NCBI GenBank assembly: GCA_964345075.1
Contig: CAYFPS010000005.1
Span: 62,001-126,000, forward strand
Direction of reading: 5' to 3'
From: CAYFPS01 sp964345075
Lineage (GTDB): Bacteria; CAIWAD01
Length of the DNA: 64,000 nt
The position numbers and the translations under genes were made by a program. This document shows, piece after piece, positions 34,732-42,719 of this stretch. Numbering within the stretch: the first letter of the stretch is position 1; each line of letters begins with the position of its first letter. Below the pieces are notes generated by a model that had not been told where the DNA came from, did no database searches, and saw nothing but the letters and a program-made list of their open reading frames with translations.

Positions 34732-35174
34732 AGGCGGAACTGCCTGAAATGGTGATGCAAATGGCGGTCCTGCAGCTTGGCCCATTGCAGGCGATCAAGC
34801 ATACCGAAGGCCGGGTGAGCATGCTTGGCCAGCGGGTTTCCCAGCACTTCGCGGTGAACGCGGCGCAATAATGCTGCCAGCTCTGCCTTCAATTCAGCAA
34901 AGGACCTGCCTGAAAGCGCGATCAGTTCAGGCGTCGTGGGCAGACCCGGTGGAATGGGCAGTGGTAGCATGGCCAGCGGCCTTATAAGTCGGCCAAGCCA
35001 GCGGGGACCATACTGGCCGCCGGACTCTTCACCAATCGAGCAAGCGAGACTATGAATCAGGTGCTCGAGCATGGCTGCTGCCGACATGCGTCCCCAGCGC
35101 GGGCTGGCGTGCTCCTCAAGCGCTTCCAGTCGCTGTAGATAGATGTCCACACGTGAACTGTCGATCAGACTCAT
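34728..35174 (-). CDS. DinB-like/DUF1569 family small protein
   Basis: A 148-residue protein with the look of the DinB/DUF1569 four-helix family: an N-terminal helix pair with SAAAMLEHLIHSLA, a central PLPIPPGLPTTPEL loop and C-terminal HPAFGMLDRLQWAKLQDRHLHHHFRQF with several histidines that could hold a metal. Function is unknown. ATG at 35174 is preceded by GAGGCAGG. It overlaps mutS2, so the two are coupled. Confidence 0.7.
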   Translation of the reverse strand: MSLIDSSRVDIYLQRLEALEEHASPRWGRMSAAAMLEHLIHSLACSIGEESGGQYGPRWLGRLIRPLAMLPLPIPPGLPTTPELIALSGRSFAELKAELAALLRRVHREVLGNPLAKHAHPAFGMLDRLQWAKLQDRHLHHHFRQFRL

Positions 35175-35237
35175 TGCCCTGCCTCGTTGGTGAAGCTGAA
35201 AAGATAGCAAAGCGATCAGCCCTGCTCAGGTGAGCCT

Positions 35238-36389
35238 TCAGTCGCTTTCGCTCTCGCCTTCACTCCAGCGAAGAACGAAACAGGTTCCCTTGCCGGGCAG
35301 GCTGTCCAGATGAAGGCTGATGCCTGCGCGCTCAAGCAGGTAAAGAGTAGAGGAAAGACCGAGCCCGGTGCCTGTCACACGGCCTTTGCCGCGCTCGGAA
35401 AGAGGTGCCTTGGTGGTAAAGAAGGGTTCGAAGATGCGCTCACGCAGCTCATCGGGAATGCCGCAGCCCGTGTCCTCAATCTCCAGCTCGGCGGCATTGC
35501 GCGTGCAGCGACTGCGAATCCGCAGAATGCGCGGATCCGACTCGCGCATGGCATCCATCGCATTGTTGACCAGATTCATGATGGCCTGACTCAGCTCCGC
35601 TGGAATGCAGGTAACCGTGGGCAGATCCTCATCGAAGTGGAAAACTTTATGCACCTGATGCTTGAAGAAGGGGTCGGCCTCGAGCAGTTTGAGATCGCGC
35701 TTTAAAAGCTCATTCACATTCACCGGAATCGGACTCGAGGCCTGATCGTCGCGAAGCCGCATCATCAGACTGGTCACAATCCCGGTCATGCGCTCAACCT
35801 GCTGGGCAAGTCGCTGCAGCTCGTCGGCCTCGATCCCCTCAATCCCCTGCTGGTGCTTGAATTCGATAAGCTGCAGTTGCCCCTGAAGAACCTGAAGCGG
35901 GTTGTTGAGGTTGTGGGCGATGCCGGAGGCCAGCATGCCGATTTCGGAAAGGCGCTGCATCTGCCGTAGCTGGCGCTCAAGTTCAAGCTCCTGGCTGCGG
36001 TCGATGAGGTAATGGGCCACCATTTGAATGCGGCCATCAACATCGATCAAGGGCGTGGAAAAGAGATCGACGCAACTACGCACAGGGTCGACCCAGTCGT
36101 GCCCGCGGCTGGGTTCGAGCAGGCGCACGCCCTCCAGACGAACGCTTCCCGCGCTGCCACGCGTCACCACCTGCTGCTGGATTTCCCGCAGTTGCCGATT
36201 GAGTGTTCTGCCTGGAAGTTGCCGGACCTTGCTTACATCGCCACCTGCTGCAGCCATGTTTCCACGCAGGACACTGCAGTTGAGGTCTACAAGCACCATT
36301 GGATAGGGCAGCGCATCAAGGGTTTGCTCCCATTGACGCTTGGCCGATTCCAGCGCGCTGTAAACCATGCTGAGGGACGATTGTGACAT
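35238..36389 (-). CDS. Sensor histidine kinase with PAS domain
   Basis: A 383-residue cytoplasmic kinase. Residues 10-130 form a PAS domain (ALPYPMVLVDLNCSVLRGN). The HisKA segment is MLASGIAHNLNNPLQVLQGQ, and the HATPase has IMNLVNNAMDAM, IEDTGCGIPDELRERIFEPFF and GTGLGLSSTLYLLERAG. There is no receiver domain or membrane helix. Its cognate regulator is not adjacent; the single-domain receiver at 23.2 kb is one candidate. The start is not certain: ATG 36389 or an in-frame ATG seven codons later. Confidence 0.9.
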   Translation of the reverse strand: MSQSSLSMVYSALESAKRQWEQTLDALPYPMVLVDLNCSVLRGNMAAAGGDVSKVRQLPGRTLNRQLREIQQQVVTRGSAGSVRLEGVRLLEPSRGHDWVDPVRSCVDLFSTPLIDVDGRIQMVAHYLIDRSQELELERQLRQMQRLSEIGMLASGIAHNLNNPLQVLQGQLQLIEFKHQQGIEGIEADELQRLAQQVERMTGIVTSLMMRLRDDQASSPIPVNVNELLKRDLKLLEADPFFKHQVHKVFHFDEDLPTVTCIPAELSQAIMNLVNNAMDAMRESDPRILRIRSRCTRNAAELEIEDTGCGIPDELRERIFEPFFTTKAPLSERGKGRVTGTGLGLSSTLYLLERAGISLHLDSLPGKGTCFVLRWSEGESESD

Positions 36390-36420
36390 AAAACGAGTAT
36401 CGGCTGCGATCAGCTTCAGT

Positions 36421-36903
36421 TTAAGCTTGCTTCGCGGCAATCTCCTTCAGGAAATTCAACAAACAGGCCTCCAGCTCGTCGATGCCCTCCCGGTATTCAT
36501 CCCAGTCGGCGCGAACGAAGTCATAAATGCCGGCATCGTTGCGAAAACGCTCATTCGGGTGAAACTCGGTAATCACGTGAATCCCGCCCTTCACCAGATC
36601 CACATCCCCGCCCAGTTCATGACGCACGGCAGCTTCGTGATGCGGCTCCATGCAGATGATCCAGTCAGCTTCGCGCAACAGGAAATAGCTCATCGGGCGC
36701 GAGCGGTGTGCCGCGGCGTCGATGCCGCGCTCTTGCAGGGCCTTAAGCGTAAAGGGCGCAGCCTCATCGCCGGAAAGGCGCAAGGTGCCGCAGGAGCTGA
36801 CGATTCCCTCGACGCCCTGCTCTGCCAGCCAGGCGCGCACCCGCCACTCGGCGAAGGGGCTGCGGCAGACATTGCCCGAGCAGATGAAGCAGAGTTGGGT
36901 CAT
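36421..36903 (-). CDS. Low-molecular-weight protein tyrosine phosphatase-like protein
   Basis: A 160-residue phosphatase of the LMW-PTP/ArsC-like fold. The active-site loop FICSGNVCRSPFAE fits CX5R-S and is at residues 5-17, as in the family. The general-acid Asp would be in the GIYDFVRADWDEY region, although the usual Asp-Pro is missing. ATG at 36903 follows GGAAGGACCCC. An in-frame ATG at 36993 would add a 30-residue Ser/Thr/Arg repeat encoded by a tandem 12-mer; this is unlikely to be translated since it has no ribosome-binding site. Confidence 0.88.
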   Translation of the reverse strand: MTQLCFICSGNVCRSPFAEWRVRAWLAEQGVEGIVSSCGTLRLSGDEAAPFTLKALQERGIDAAAHRSRPMSYFLLREADWIICMEPHHEAAVRHELGGDVDLVKGGIHVITEFHPNERFRNDAGIYDFVRADWDEYREGIDELEACLLNFLKEIAAKQA

Positions 36904-36910
36904 GGGGTCC

Positions 36911-37147
36911 TTCCGACTACTGGTCCGACTACTGGTCCGACTGCTGGTCCGACCATTGGTCCGACTACTGGTCGGACCAACACTTTCCGCCATTCGTCCA
37001 AATACTCAGACAATTCCTTTGCCCATTTCCCTGGTTCGACCTGTTTTCAGCTTTGGTCTGTCCAGTACTGGTGGTTCGTCCGACTGCTGGTCCGACTATT
37101 GGTCCGACCACTGGTCCGACCACTCGTCCGACTACTCGTCCAACCAC
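36911..37147. repeat. Two clusters of a 12-bp tandem repeat (GGTCCGACTACT)
   Basis: 36911-36978 has five to six units and 37076-37147 has six units of a 12-bp repeat close to GGTCCGACTACT, with variants GACCAT, GACCAC, GACTGC and CGTCCG. The first cluster ends in an inverted copy, GGTCGGACC, which can pair with GGTCCGAC of any unit. About 97 bases of unrelated sequence separate the clusters. They fill most of the 280-base gap between the phosphatase and DUF3298 genes. The unit is four codons long, so copy changes keep frame. Confidence 0.85.
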
Positions 37148-37183
37148 AGCCCTTCCACCACCCCGCCCGCTCGCGCTTAAGGC

Positions 37184-37858
37184 TCAGGCTTGCTCGATTA
37201 ACCAGCAGGTCAAACTGCCATAGGCATAAGCCGCTACATCGTAGGGGTTGAAGTGCACCAACAGGCCCTCAGGCAGTAGTTGCAGCCGATCCTCAAAGTG
37301 CTCATCACAAAGCGCAATGAATCCTGGCCGCCAAAAGGGATCGAGTCCCTTGCCGCCCCGCTTGATTAGCTCATGATTCAGCAAATCCTCCACCTGCTCG
37401 CAGAAGTTCTGCCAATCGGCGGCATCCGGAACAAAGAGACTGTCAACAATAAGCGGGCATAGCGGCTCTCCTGCTTCGAAAAGGCCGAAGTCACTCACGC
37501 TGTTGCCGTGTGCGCCACCCGTGTACCAGTAGCGGTCCGTCCTCAACGCGATCAGATTGCCACTGACCCACAGGACCGAACAGGCATTCATGGCATGGTA
37601 AGGCATAATACGCTTGCCCCACTCATCAAGACAGAACTCTTTCGGCAGACCGTCCACCGTTCCAAGGCAGAAGGCCAGGCCATCACGCCTGAGAAGGCCG
37701 GAGAGCAGCTGCTCGCCACCCAGATTGCTGGTGAATTCCGGCCAGCTGACTTCAAGAATGCTGTGCTCGGCAATTGTATCACGCAGCGACTCCTGATGCC
37801 ACTCCAGCGGCGCAGAGAAAGCGACAGTCGCCAGCACGAAATAAAGCCACAGGCGCAT
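37184..37858 (-). CDS. DUF3298-domain secreted protein
   Basis: A 224-residue protein with an N-terminal signal sequence (LWLYFVLATVAFSAP). The central YWYTGGAHGNS and the C-terminal LLVHFNPYDVAAYAYGS are the DUF3298 (RsiV/PdaC-type) signatures. Known members bind lysozyme or peptidoglycan-related ligands. ATG at 37858 overlaps the mutS stop by one base (TGATG); a TTG one codon earlier is possible. Confidence 0.82.
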   Translation of the reverse strand: MRLWLYFVLATVAFSAPLEWHQESLRDTIAEHSILEVSWPEFTSNLGGEQLLSGLLRRDGLAFCLGTVDGLPKEFCLDEWGKRIMPYHAMNACSVLWVSGNLIALRTDRYWYTGGAHGNSVSDFGLFEAGEPLCPLIVDSLFVPDAADWQNFCEQVEDLLNHELIKRGGKGLDPFWRPGFIALCDEHFEDRLQLLPEGLLVHFNPYDVAAYAYGSLTCWLIEQA

Positions 37859-40467
37859 CAATCCTCCAGCATCTGCTTGAGCGAAATCAACAGTTTCATC
37901 GCGTCCAGTGGAGTCATGCTCTCAACATCGGCCTCGCGAATGCGGCGCCGCATATCCTGATCCGGTGCGAAGAACAGGTTCAGCTGATCTTTTGGTTCGG
38001 CCACTTGTCCGGGCTTCTGCTGCAGACTGGGTGTCAGATCAGCCGAGTATTCGTGGGCTTCCAGCTGCGCCAGGACTTCACGAGCGCGTTGTATCACAAG
38101 AGTCGGCAGGCCGGCCATCCGTGCAACGTCAATTCCGTAACTGTGACTGCAGCCACCCGGCAAAATTCGGCGTGTAAAGAGAATGCGCTCACCGTACTGC
38201 CGGACTTCGATGTTGGCGTTGCGCAGGCGAACCAGGCTCTGCTCCAGTGCAACGAGCTCGTGATAATGTGTGGCGAAGAGCGTCAGGGCGCGGCGCCCGG
38301 GAGCGTCATGCAGGAACTCGGTGATCGACCAGGCAAGACTAAGGCCGTCGAAAGTGCTGGTGCCGCGGCCAATCTCATCGAGTAATACAAGACTCTTGTC
38401 GGTGGCGTGATTCAAAATGAAGGCGGCCTCATTCATCTCCACCAGAAAAGTCGATTCGCCACCGGCCAGATTGTCACTCGCGCCGACACGCGTAAAAATG
38501 CGATCACGCAATGGAATGGTTGCGCTCTCGGCGGGCACATGACAACCCATGTGTGCCATTAGCGTTATCAATCCGGTCATGCGCAGGTAAGTGCTCTTTC
38601 CCGCCATATTAGGGCCCGTCAGCAGCAGCACCTGCTCGCGATCGCTTTGCAGGTGCACGTCGTTGGGCACAAAGCGCTCGCCCGCTGGCAGAACCTGCTC
38701 GATCACCGGATGACGTGCCTGCTTCAGGAAAAACTCACCCTTGGTGCTGATCCGGGGACGACAATAATTCCATTGCCGTGATACAAGCGCGAAAGAAATG
38801 AGCACATCGAGCTCGGCAATCGCCCGGGCGTTATGCTGAATCGCACGGTAATGCGGCCTGGCTCTGGCCGTTACTTCCTGAAAGAGCTGCTGCTCCAGTT
38901 GGGCGATTTTCTCCTCGGCCCCCAGCACCTTGTCTTCATACTCCTTCAGCTCCGGAGTGATGAAGCGCTCGGCATTGACGAGGGTCTGCCTGCGGTTGTA
39001 GTGCTCGGGTACACGCGAAAGATTGGCCTTCGAGATTTCAATGTGATAGCCGAAGACCTTGTTGAACTTGATCTTGAGATTGCTGATTCCGGTGCTGGCC
39101 CGCTCCTGCTCTTCAAAGCGGCGAATCCAGTCCTTGCCCCCCGTCATGATCTCGCGCAGGTCATCCAGTTCCTGTGATACACCGTTGCGAATCACCCCAC
39201 CCTGATTGATGGCCAGTGGCGGTTGATCCACAATCCAGCGCTCGATGCGGCTGGAAAGCTCGGGCAGTGGATCAAGCAGAGAAAGCAGCTGGTAGATCAA
39301 TCCTTCTTCAGCCGATATCTCGCCCAGACGGGCCATCAGATCTGGTATCACGGAAAGGGCAGCAGAAAGCGTCTTCAGATCACGCCCATTGGCGCGATCC
39401 GCGGCCAGACGCGCCACAATGCGTTCGAGGTCGCCAATTCCCTTTAGCAGACCGGTCAGTTCATCCAGCTGACGATAGCCCAGCAGTTCATCCAGCGCAT
39501 CATGCCGGGCGCGGATCCGGTCCGCCTCAGAGGGAATATCAGTCAGCCAATAGCGCAACTGCCTGCGCCCCATCGGTGTAACACATCGATCCAGCGTCTT
39601 CAGCAGGGTCGGCCCCTGCTCGCTGTTCATCGACCGTATCAACTCCAGGTTCCGGCGTGTCGATGGATCAATCAGCAGGCGGCCGGCGGGATCGTGTCGG
39701 CGCAGACCGGAGATGTGTTCAAGACCGGACTTCAGGTTCTCGCGCGCATAGTGCAACAGTGCACCCGCGCAAGCCACGGCTTCCGGCTCTTCTTCCAGGC
39801 CGAAGCCCTTCAGGCTGCTCACATTAAAATGCTCGCAAAGATCACGGCGCGCAGAATCGGGACTGAAGAACCAGTCCTCCATGCGTGTACTGACGGCCTT
39901 GCCCACAAGCGGCGCCAGCTCTTTGGCTTGCCCGCGCATCACAAGAACCTCAGCGACTTCGAGCGATGCGATCAGCTCGCGCAGCACCGGCTCCGTGTAT
40001 TCGCCTGCAGCGAATTCGCCCGTTGTCACATCGGACCAGGCAAGTCCGTAACCCATTTTGGTCTTTTTGAGTGCGGCCAGAAAGTTGTTGCCACCCGACT
40101 CCATCACATCACTGGTAAAGCGGGTTCCCGCCGTAACCACTTCCACCACATCGCGGCGGACAAGCCCCTTGGCCTTCTTCGGATCTTCCACCTGCTCGCA
40201 AACGGCCACCCGGTAGCCGGCACGCACCATTTTGGCCAGGTTGGGTTCAACAGCGTGATAGGGAAAGCCCGCCAGCGGGACATCCTCGCCGCCCTGCTGG
40301 CCACGACTGGTCATCACCAGCCCCAGTACCTCGTGGGCAATGCGGGCATCGTCGTAGAACATCTCGTAGAAATCGCCCATGCGGTAGAAGAGCACGTGAT
40401 CGGGATAGCGTTGCTTGATTTCCCGATACTGGCGCAGCATGGGTGTATCACCGTGTCCGGCGCTCAC
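37858..40467 (-). CDS. mutS: DNA mismatch repair protein MutS
   Basis: An 869-residue MutS. The N-terminal mismatch-recognition loop GDFYEMFYDDA holds the Phe-X-Glu motif. The ATPase has LLLTGPNMAGKSTYLRM, FLVEMNEAAFIL, DEIGRGTSTFDGLSLAW and FATHYHEL. It binds mispairs and starts repair with MutL, which is not in the window. The GTG at 40467 overlaps the SPOR-gene stop by four bases (GTGA), which decides the start. Four exact 8-mer copies lie in it (38090, 38778, 39174, 40444). Confidence 0.96.
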   Translation of the reverse strand: MSAGHGDTPMLRQYREIKQRYPDHVLFYRMGDFYEMFYDDARIAHEVLGLVMTSRGQQGGEDVPLAGFPYHAVEPNLAKMVRAGYRVAVCEQVEDPKKAKGLVRRDVVEVVTAGTRFTSDVMESGGNNFLAALKKTKMGYGLAWSDVTTGEFAAGEYTEPVLRELIASLEVAEVLVMRGQAKELAPLVGKAVSTRMEDWFFSPDSARRDLCEHFNVSSLKGFGLEEEPEAVACAGALLHYARENLKSGLEHISGLRRHDPAGRLLIDPSTRRNLELIRSMNSEQGPTLLKTLDRCVTPMGRRQLRYWLTDIPSEADRIRARHDALDELLGYRQLDELTGLLKGIGDLERIVARLAADRANGRDLKTLSAALSVIPDLMARLGEISAEEGLIYQLLSLLDPLPELSSRIERWIVDQPPLAINQGGVIRNGVSQELDDLREIMTGGKDWIRRFEEQERASTGISNLKIKFNKVFGYHIEISKANLSRVPEHYNRRQTLVNAERFITPELKEYEDKVLGAEEKIAQLEQQLFQEVTARARPHYRAIQHNARAIAELDVLISFALVSRQWNYCRPRISTKGEFFLKQARHPVIEQVLPAGERFVPNDVHLQSDREQVLLLTGPNMAGKSTYLRMTGLITLMAHMGCHVPAESATIPLRDRIFTRVGASDNLAGGESTFLVEMNEAAFILNHATDKSLVLLDEIGRGTSTFDGLSLAWSITEFLHDAPGRRALTLFATHYHELVALEQSLVRLRNANIEVRQYGERILFTRRILPGGCSHSYGIDVARMAGLPTLVIQRAREVLAQLEAHEYSADLTPSLQQKPGQVAEPKDQLNLFFAPDQDMRRRIREADVESMTPLDAMKLLISLKQMLED

Positions 40468-41084
40468 TTGCGCTCCTCCTGGCGATAGGGGCGATAGTCC
40501 TCTACTAGGCATTTGTCCTTCCAGTCACGGCCTGCCCTTTTAGCTTCCCGTTTGGAATCAAAGTGTCCGGCCAGCGCACGATGAATGCGGCCATCACGTA
40601 TCACATGAACGGCAACGCCTGCATCCTTCAGTTTCTTCAGGGCCTTTGCCGCATTGGCTTCTGAGGAAAAGGCGCCCACCTGCACGGACCACGCCAGCGA
40701 AGTAGTGCTTGAAAGCGCACAGGAATAGTCATCGTCCAGCACGACCTCGAAGCGGCTGCGCCAGAAAGCCAGACTGTCTTCCTCACCCGTGATACAAAAA
40801 TGATCACAAAGGTGTGTCAGCGCTTCGCGCCTGACCCACTCCGGTCCTTCCAGACTGGAAATGCTGCGCATGTAATTCAAAATAGCAGCGGGATCCTTTA
40901 CGGAGTGGCTACGCACCAACAGGCGTTCAGCCTCTGTGCAGCCCTGTGATACAAGCAACTCGCATTGAATTTGATCCCCGGCTAGCCAGGCATCCTGCAG
41001 GGGGCTGGCCACAAGAGCTGGGAGTAGCAGCAAGAGAAACGCGCCGAAGAGTTCACCCCGACGCGTCGTGATCCACTGAAACAT
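40464..41084 (-). CDS. SPOR-domain secreted protein
   Basis: A 206-residue protein with a signal peptide (hydrophobic run AFLLLLLPALVA near residues 16-27) and a C-terminal SPOR domain beginning at WSVQVGAFSSEANAAKALKKL. SPOR domains bind glycan strands lacking stem peptides at septa. The middle 100 residues, with several Cys, match nothing I recognise. ATG at 41084 is the first good start after the lapB stop. Two GTGATACA copies lie in this small gene (40789, 40946). Confidence 0.82.
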   Translation of the reverse strand: MFQWITTRRGELFGAFLLLLLPALVASPLQDAWLAGDQIQCELLVSQGCTEAERLLVRSHSVKDPAAILNYMRSISSLEGPEWVRREALTHLCDHFCITGEEDSLAFWRSRFEVVLDDDYSCALSSTTSLAWSVQVGAFSSEANAAKALKKLKDAGVAVHVIRDGRIHRALAGHFDSKREAKRAGRDWKDKCLVEDYRPYRQEERK

Positions 41085-41122
41085 GGCCTTTTGGCACACA
41101 GGTTTCGGGCTTTGGCCCATAC

Positions 41123-42268
41123 TTAGCAGTCGCTCAGCTTGCCCATGGTATCCCAGCCGCGGCATTTGGGACAGCGGAAAGAGAACTCACTGCTCTCGTA
41201 TCCGCAGCTGCGGCAGCGGTAGCGGCGGGATTCTTCCATCAGGCGATCTGCCAGATCGATGGTAAATGAGCAGAGGCGCTTTGTATCACCGCTGCGAGCC
41301 AGCAGTCGAACCATCATACGGGAAAGCGAGAGATTGCCGGGAAGCTTCTCCAGACCTTCATCCAGAATGCGCACCGCCTGATCGTACTCACCCTTGCGCT
41401 GATAGAAACCAGCCAGTGCGATATATGCATCCGTGTTCTTCGGCTTGGAGGCGATTACACGGCTGTAGAAGTTCTCCATCTCCGAGAAGCGACCAGACTC
41501 GAAGTAGTAGCGCTCCAGGCGATCGAAGACGAGTTGCGCGTGATCGGGCGCCTCAAAGGGAAGCTGCTCCCAGTACTGGATCGCTTCTTCCATGCGATCC
41601 TCAGACTGATAGGAATCACCCATCAGCAGGTAGGCAGCGGCACAGGCCTTGTTCAACTTGAGGGCCTCTTTCAGGAGCACACGCCCGGCGCGCCCCGAAC
41701 CCTCTTCCATTTTGACTCTGGCCTGCTCCACCTTGATCAGACCTCGGCGCAGATTCTGCTCACGGCCACTCAGGCTTTCGATCTTCTTCAGCACGTCGAG
41801 CGCATCATCCCAGCGATCCTGGCTCTCAAAAAGTTCAAGCTGTGTTACAAGACTGGAGACATTGCGTCGATCCGAACGAATCGCCTTGGCCACCATCTCG
41901 AGGGCTTCTTCGACGCGGCCCATTTGCCTTAAGTCGCGAGCAAGTTCCAGCTGCACGCGCGCCCTGTCGCCATCGGAAAGGCCATGACGAACGGTCAGCT
42001 CGCGGTGGATCTTCATCGCCCGCTGACCATCACCCAGTTCGCGGTAAACACGACCCAGCTGCTCGTATGCGCGAATGTTGTCGCTGTTGCGTTCCACGGC
42101 GCTGCGGAAGAGTCGTGCAGCTTCCTTCCAGTCCTTGCGGACCATGGCTTCCAGTCCGTCAACAAAGGGGTCGGTGCTTTCGGCCAGCGCCTCACGCTTT
42201 CCGATCCACTGATAGACAATCAGCAGCGCCAAGAGCAGCGCGGCCAGCAGAAACAGGTAAGTCATCAT
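41123..42268 (-). CDS. lapB: LapB (YciM)-like LPS assembly regulator
   Basis: A 381-residue protein in the LapB arrangement: one N-terminal membrane helix (FLLAALLLALLIVYQWI), about 310 residues of TPR units, and a C-terminal rubredoxin-like metal site (YRCRSCGYESS and FRCPKCRGWDT). In Enterobacteria LapB targets LpxC to FtsH and so sets the rate of lipid A synthesis. It directly follows lapA and overlaps its stop. TGTATCAC lies at 41282. Confidence 0.92.
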   Translation of the reverse strand: MMTYLFLLAALLLALLIVYQWIGKREALAESTDPFVDGLEAMVRKDWKEAARLFRSAVERNSDNIRAYEQLGRVYRELGDGQRAMKIHRELTVRHGLSDGDRARVQLELARDLRQMGRVEEALEMVAKAIRSDRRNVSSLVTQLELFESQDRWDDALDVLKKIESLSGREQNLRRGLIKVEQARVKMEEGSGRAGRVLLKEALKLNKACAAAYLLMGDSYQSEDRMEEAIQYWEQLPFEAPDHAQLVFDRLERYYFESGRFSEMENFYSRVIASKPKNTDAYIALAGFYQRKGEYDQAVRILDEGLEKLPGNLSLSRMMVRLLARSGDTKRLCSFTIDLADRLMEESRRYRCRSCGYESSEFSFRCPKCRGWDTMGKLSDC

Positions 42269-42672
42269 AATCCGGAATTCCTGGCGGCTGTAACCTCGTC
42301 GAGTTCCTGATCGCGGTCGGTGGTGAGCCCTTCACCAGCGCTGGAGCCCGCACCCGCACCCTCGAGCTCGTGATCATCCAACACGCTCAGGTTGCGCAGC
42401 CGTGTGAGCTCTTCCTTGAGGTCGCGATTGTGTCGCTCCAACTGGCGAATGCGGGCGCGCAGTTCCAGTGATGCAAATAGCGCAAAGACCGCCCAGACCG
42501 CCATGCCCAGCCCCAGCGCAATCAGCGCGATAACGGCTACAGGCAGACCCTCAAGTCTATAGAGCGGCACCCAGGGCAGGACAAGATCGACTTTTTGCGA
42601 AAAATTGAAGGCGGCAAAGAGCGCCGCATAAATGAGGAAGATCAGGGTCAGGAACCAGCGAATCACCCACAT
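42265..42672 (-). CDS. lapA: LapA-domain membrane protein
   Basis: A 135-residue protein with two membrane helices (WFLTLIFLIYAALFAAFNF and VIALIALGLGMAVWAVFALF) and a C-terminal coiled-coil tail, as in LapA (YciS). It pairs with LapB in LPS assembly. LapA domains are usually shorter; the last 40 residues here are an acidic, Gly/Ser-rich tail. It starts 46 bases after miaB. Confidence 0.88.
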   Translation of the reverse strand: MWVIRWFLTLIFLIYAALFAAFNFSQKVDLVLPWVPLYRLEGLPVAVIALIALGLGMAVWAVFALFASLELRARIRQLERHNRDLKEELTRLRNLSVLDDHELEGAGAGSSAGEGLTTDRDQELDEVTAARNSGL

Positions 42673-42704
42673 GGACCACCTCGAATCTTGGCTGCGATTG
42701 ACAA

Positions 42705-42719
42705 ACCGTGATACACGGT
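42705..42719. promoter_or_regulatory. Palindromic copy of the 8-mer between miaB and lapA
   Basis: ACCGTG-ATA-CACGGT is a 6-bp perfect inverted repeat around the GTGATACA at 42708-42715. It is the only exact copy of the 8-mer outside a coding region in the window, and it abuts the miaB stop codon. Whether the symmetry has meaning is unknown. Confidence 0.4.

Noticed and set aside
36904..36993. N-terminal T-S-S-R repeat extension of the phosphatase as a real protein part
   Set aside because: No ribosome-binding site before ATG 36993, a good one before ATG 36903, and the CX5R loop is at the normal distance from the latter start.
36911..37147. Possible CRISPR array
   Set aside because: The 12-bp units are directly tandem with no spacers, and no cas gene is present.
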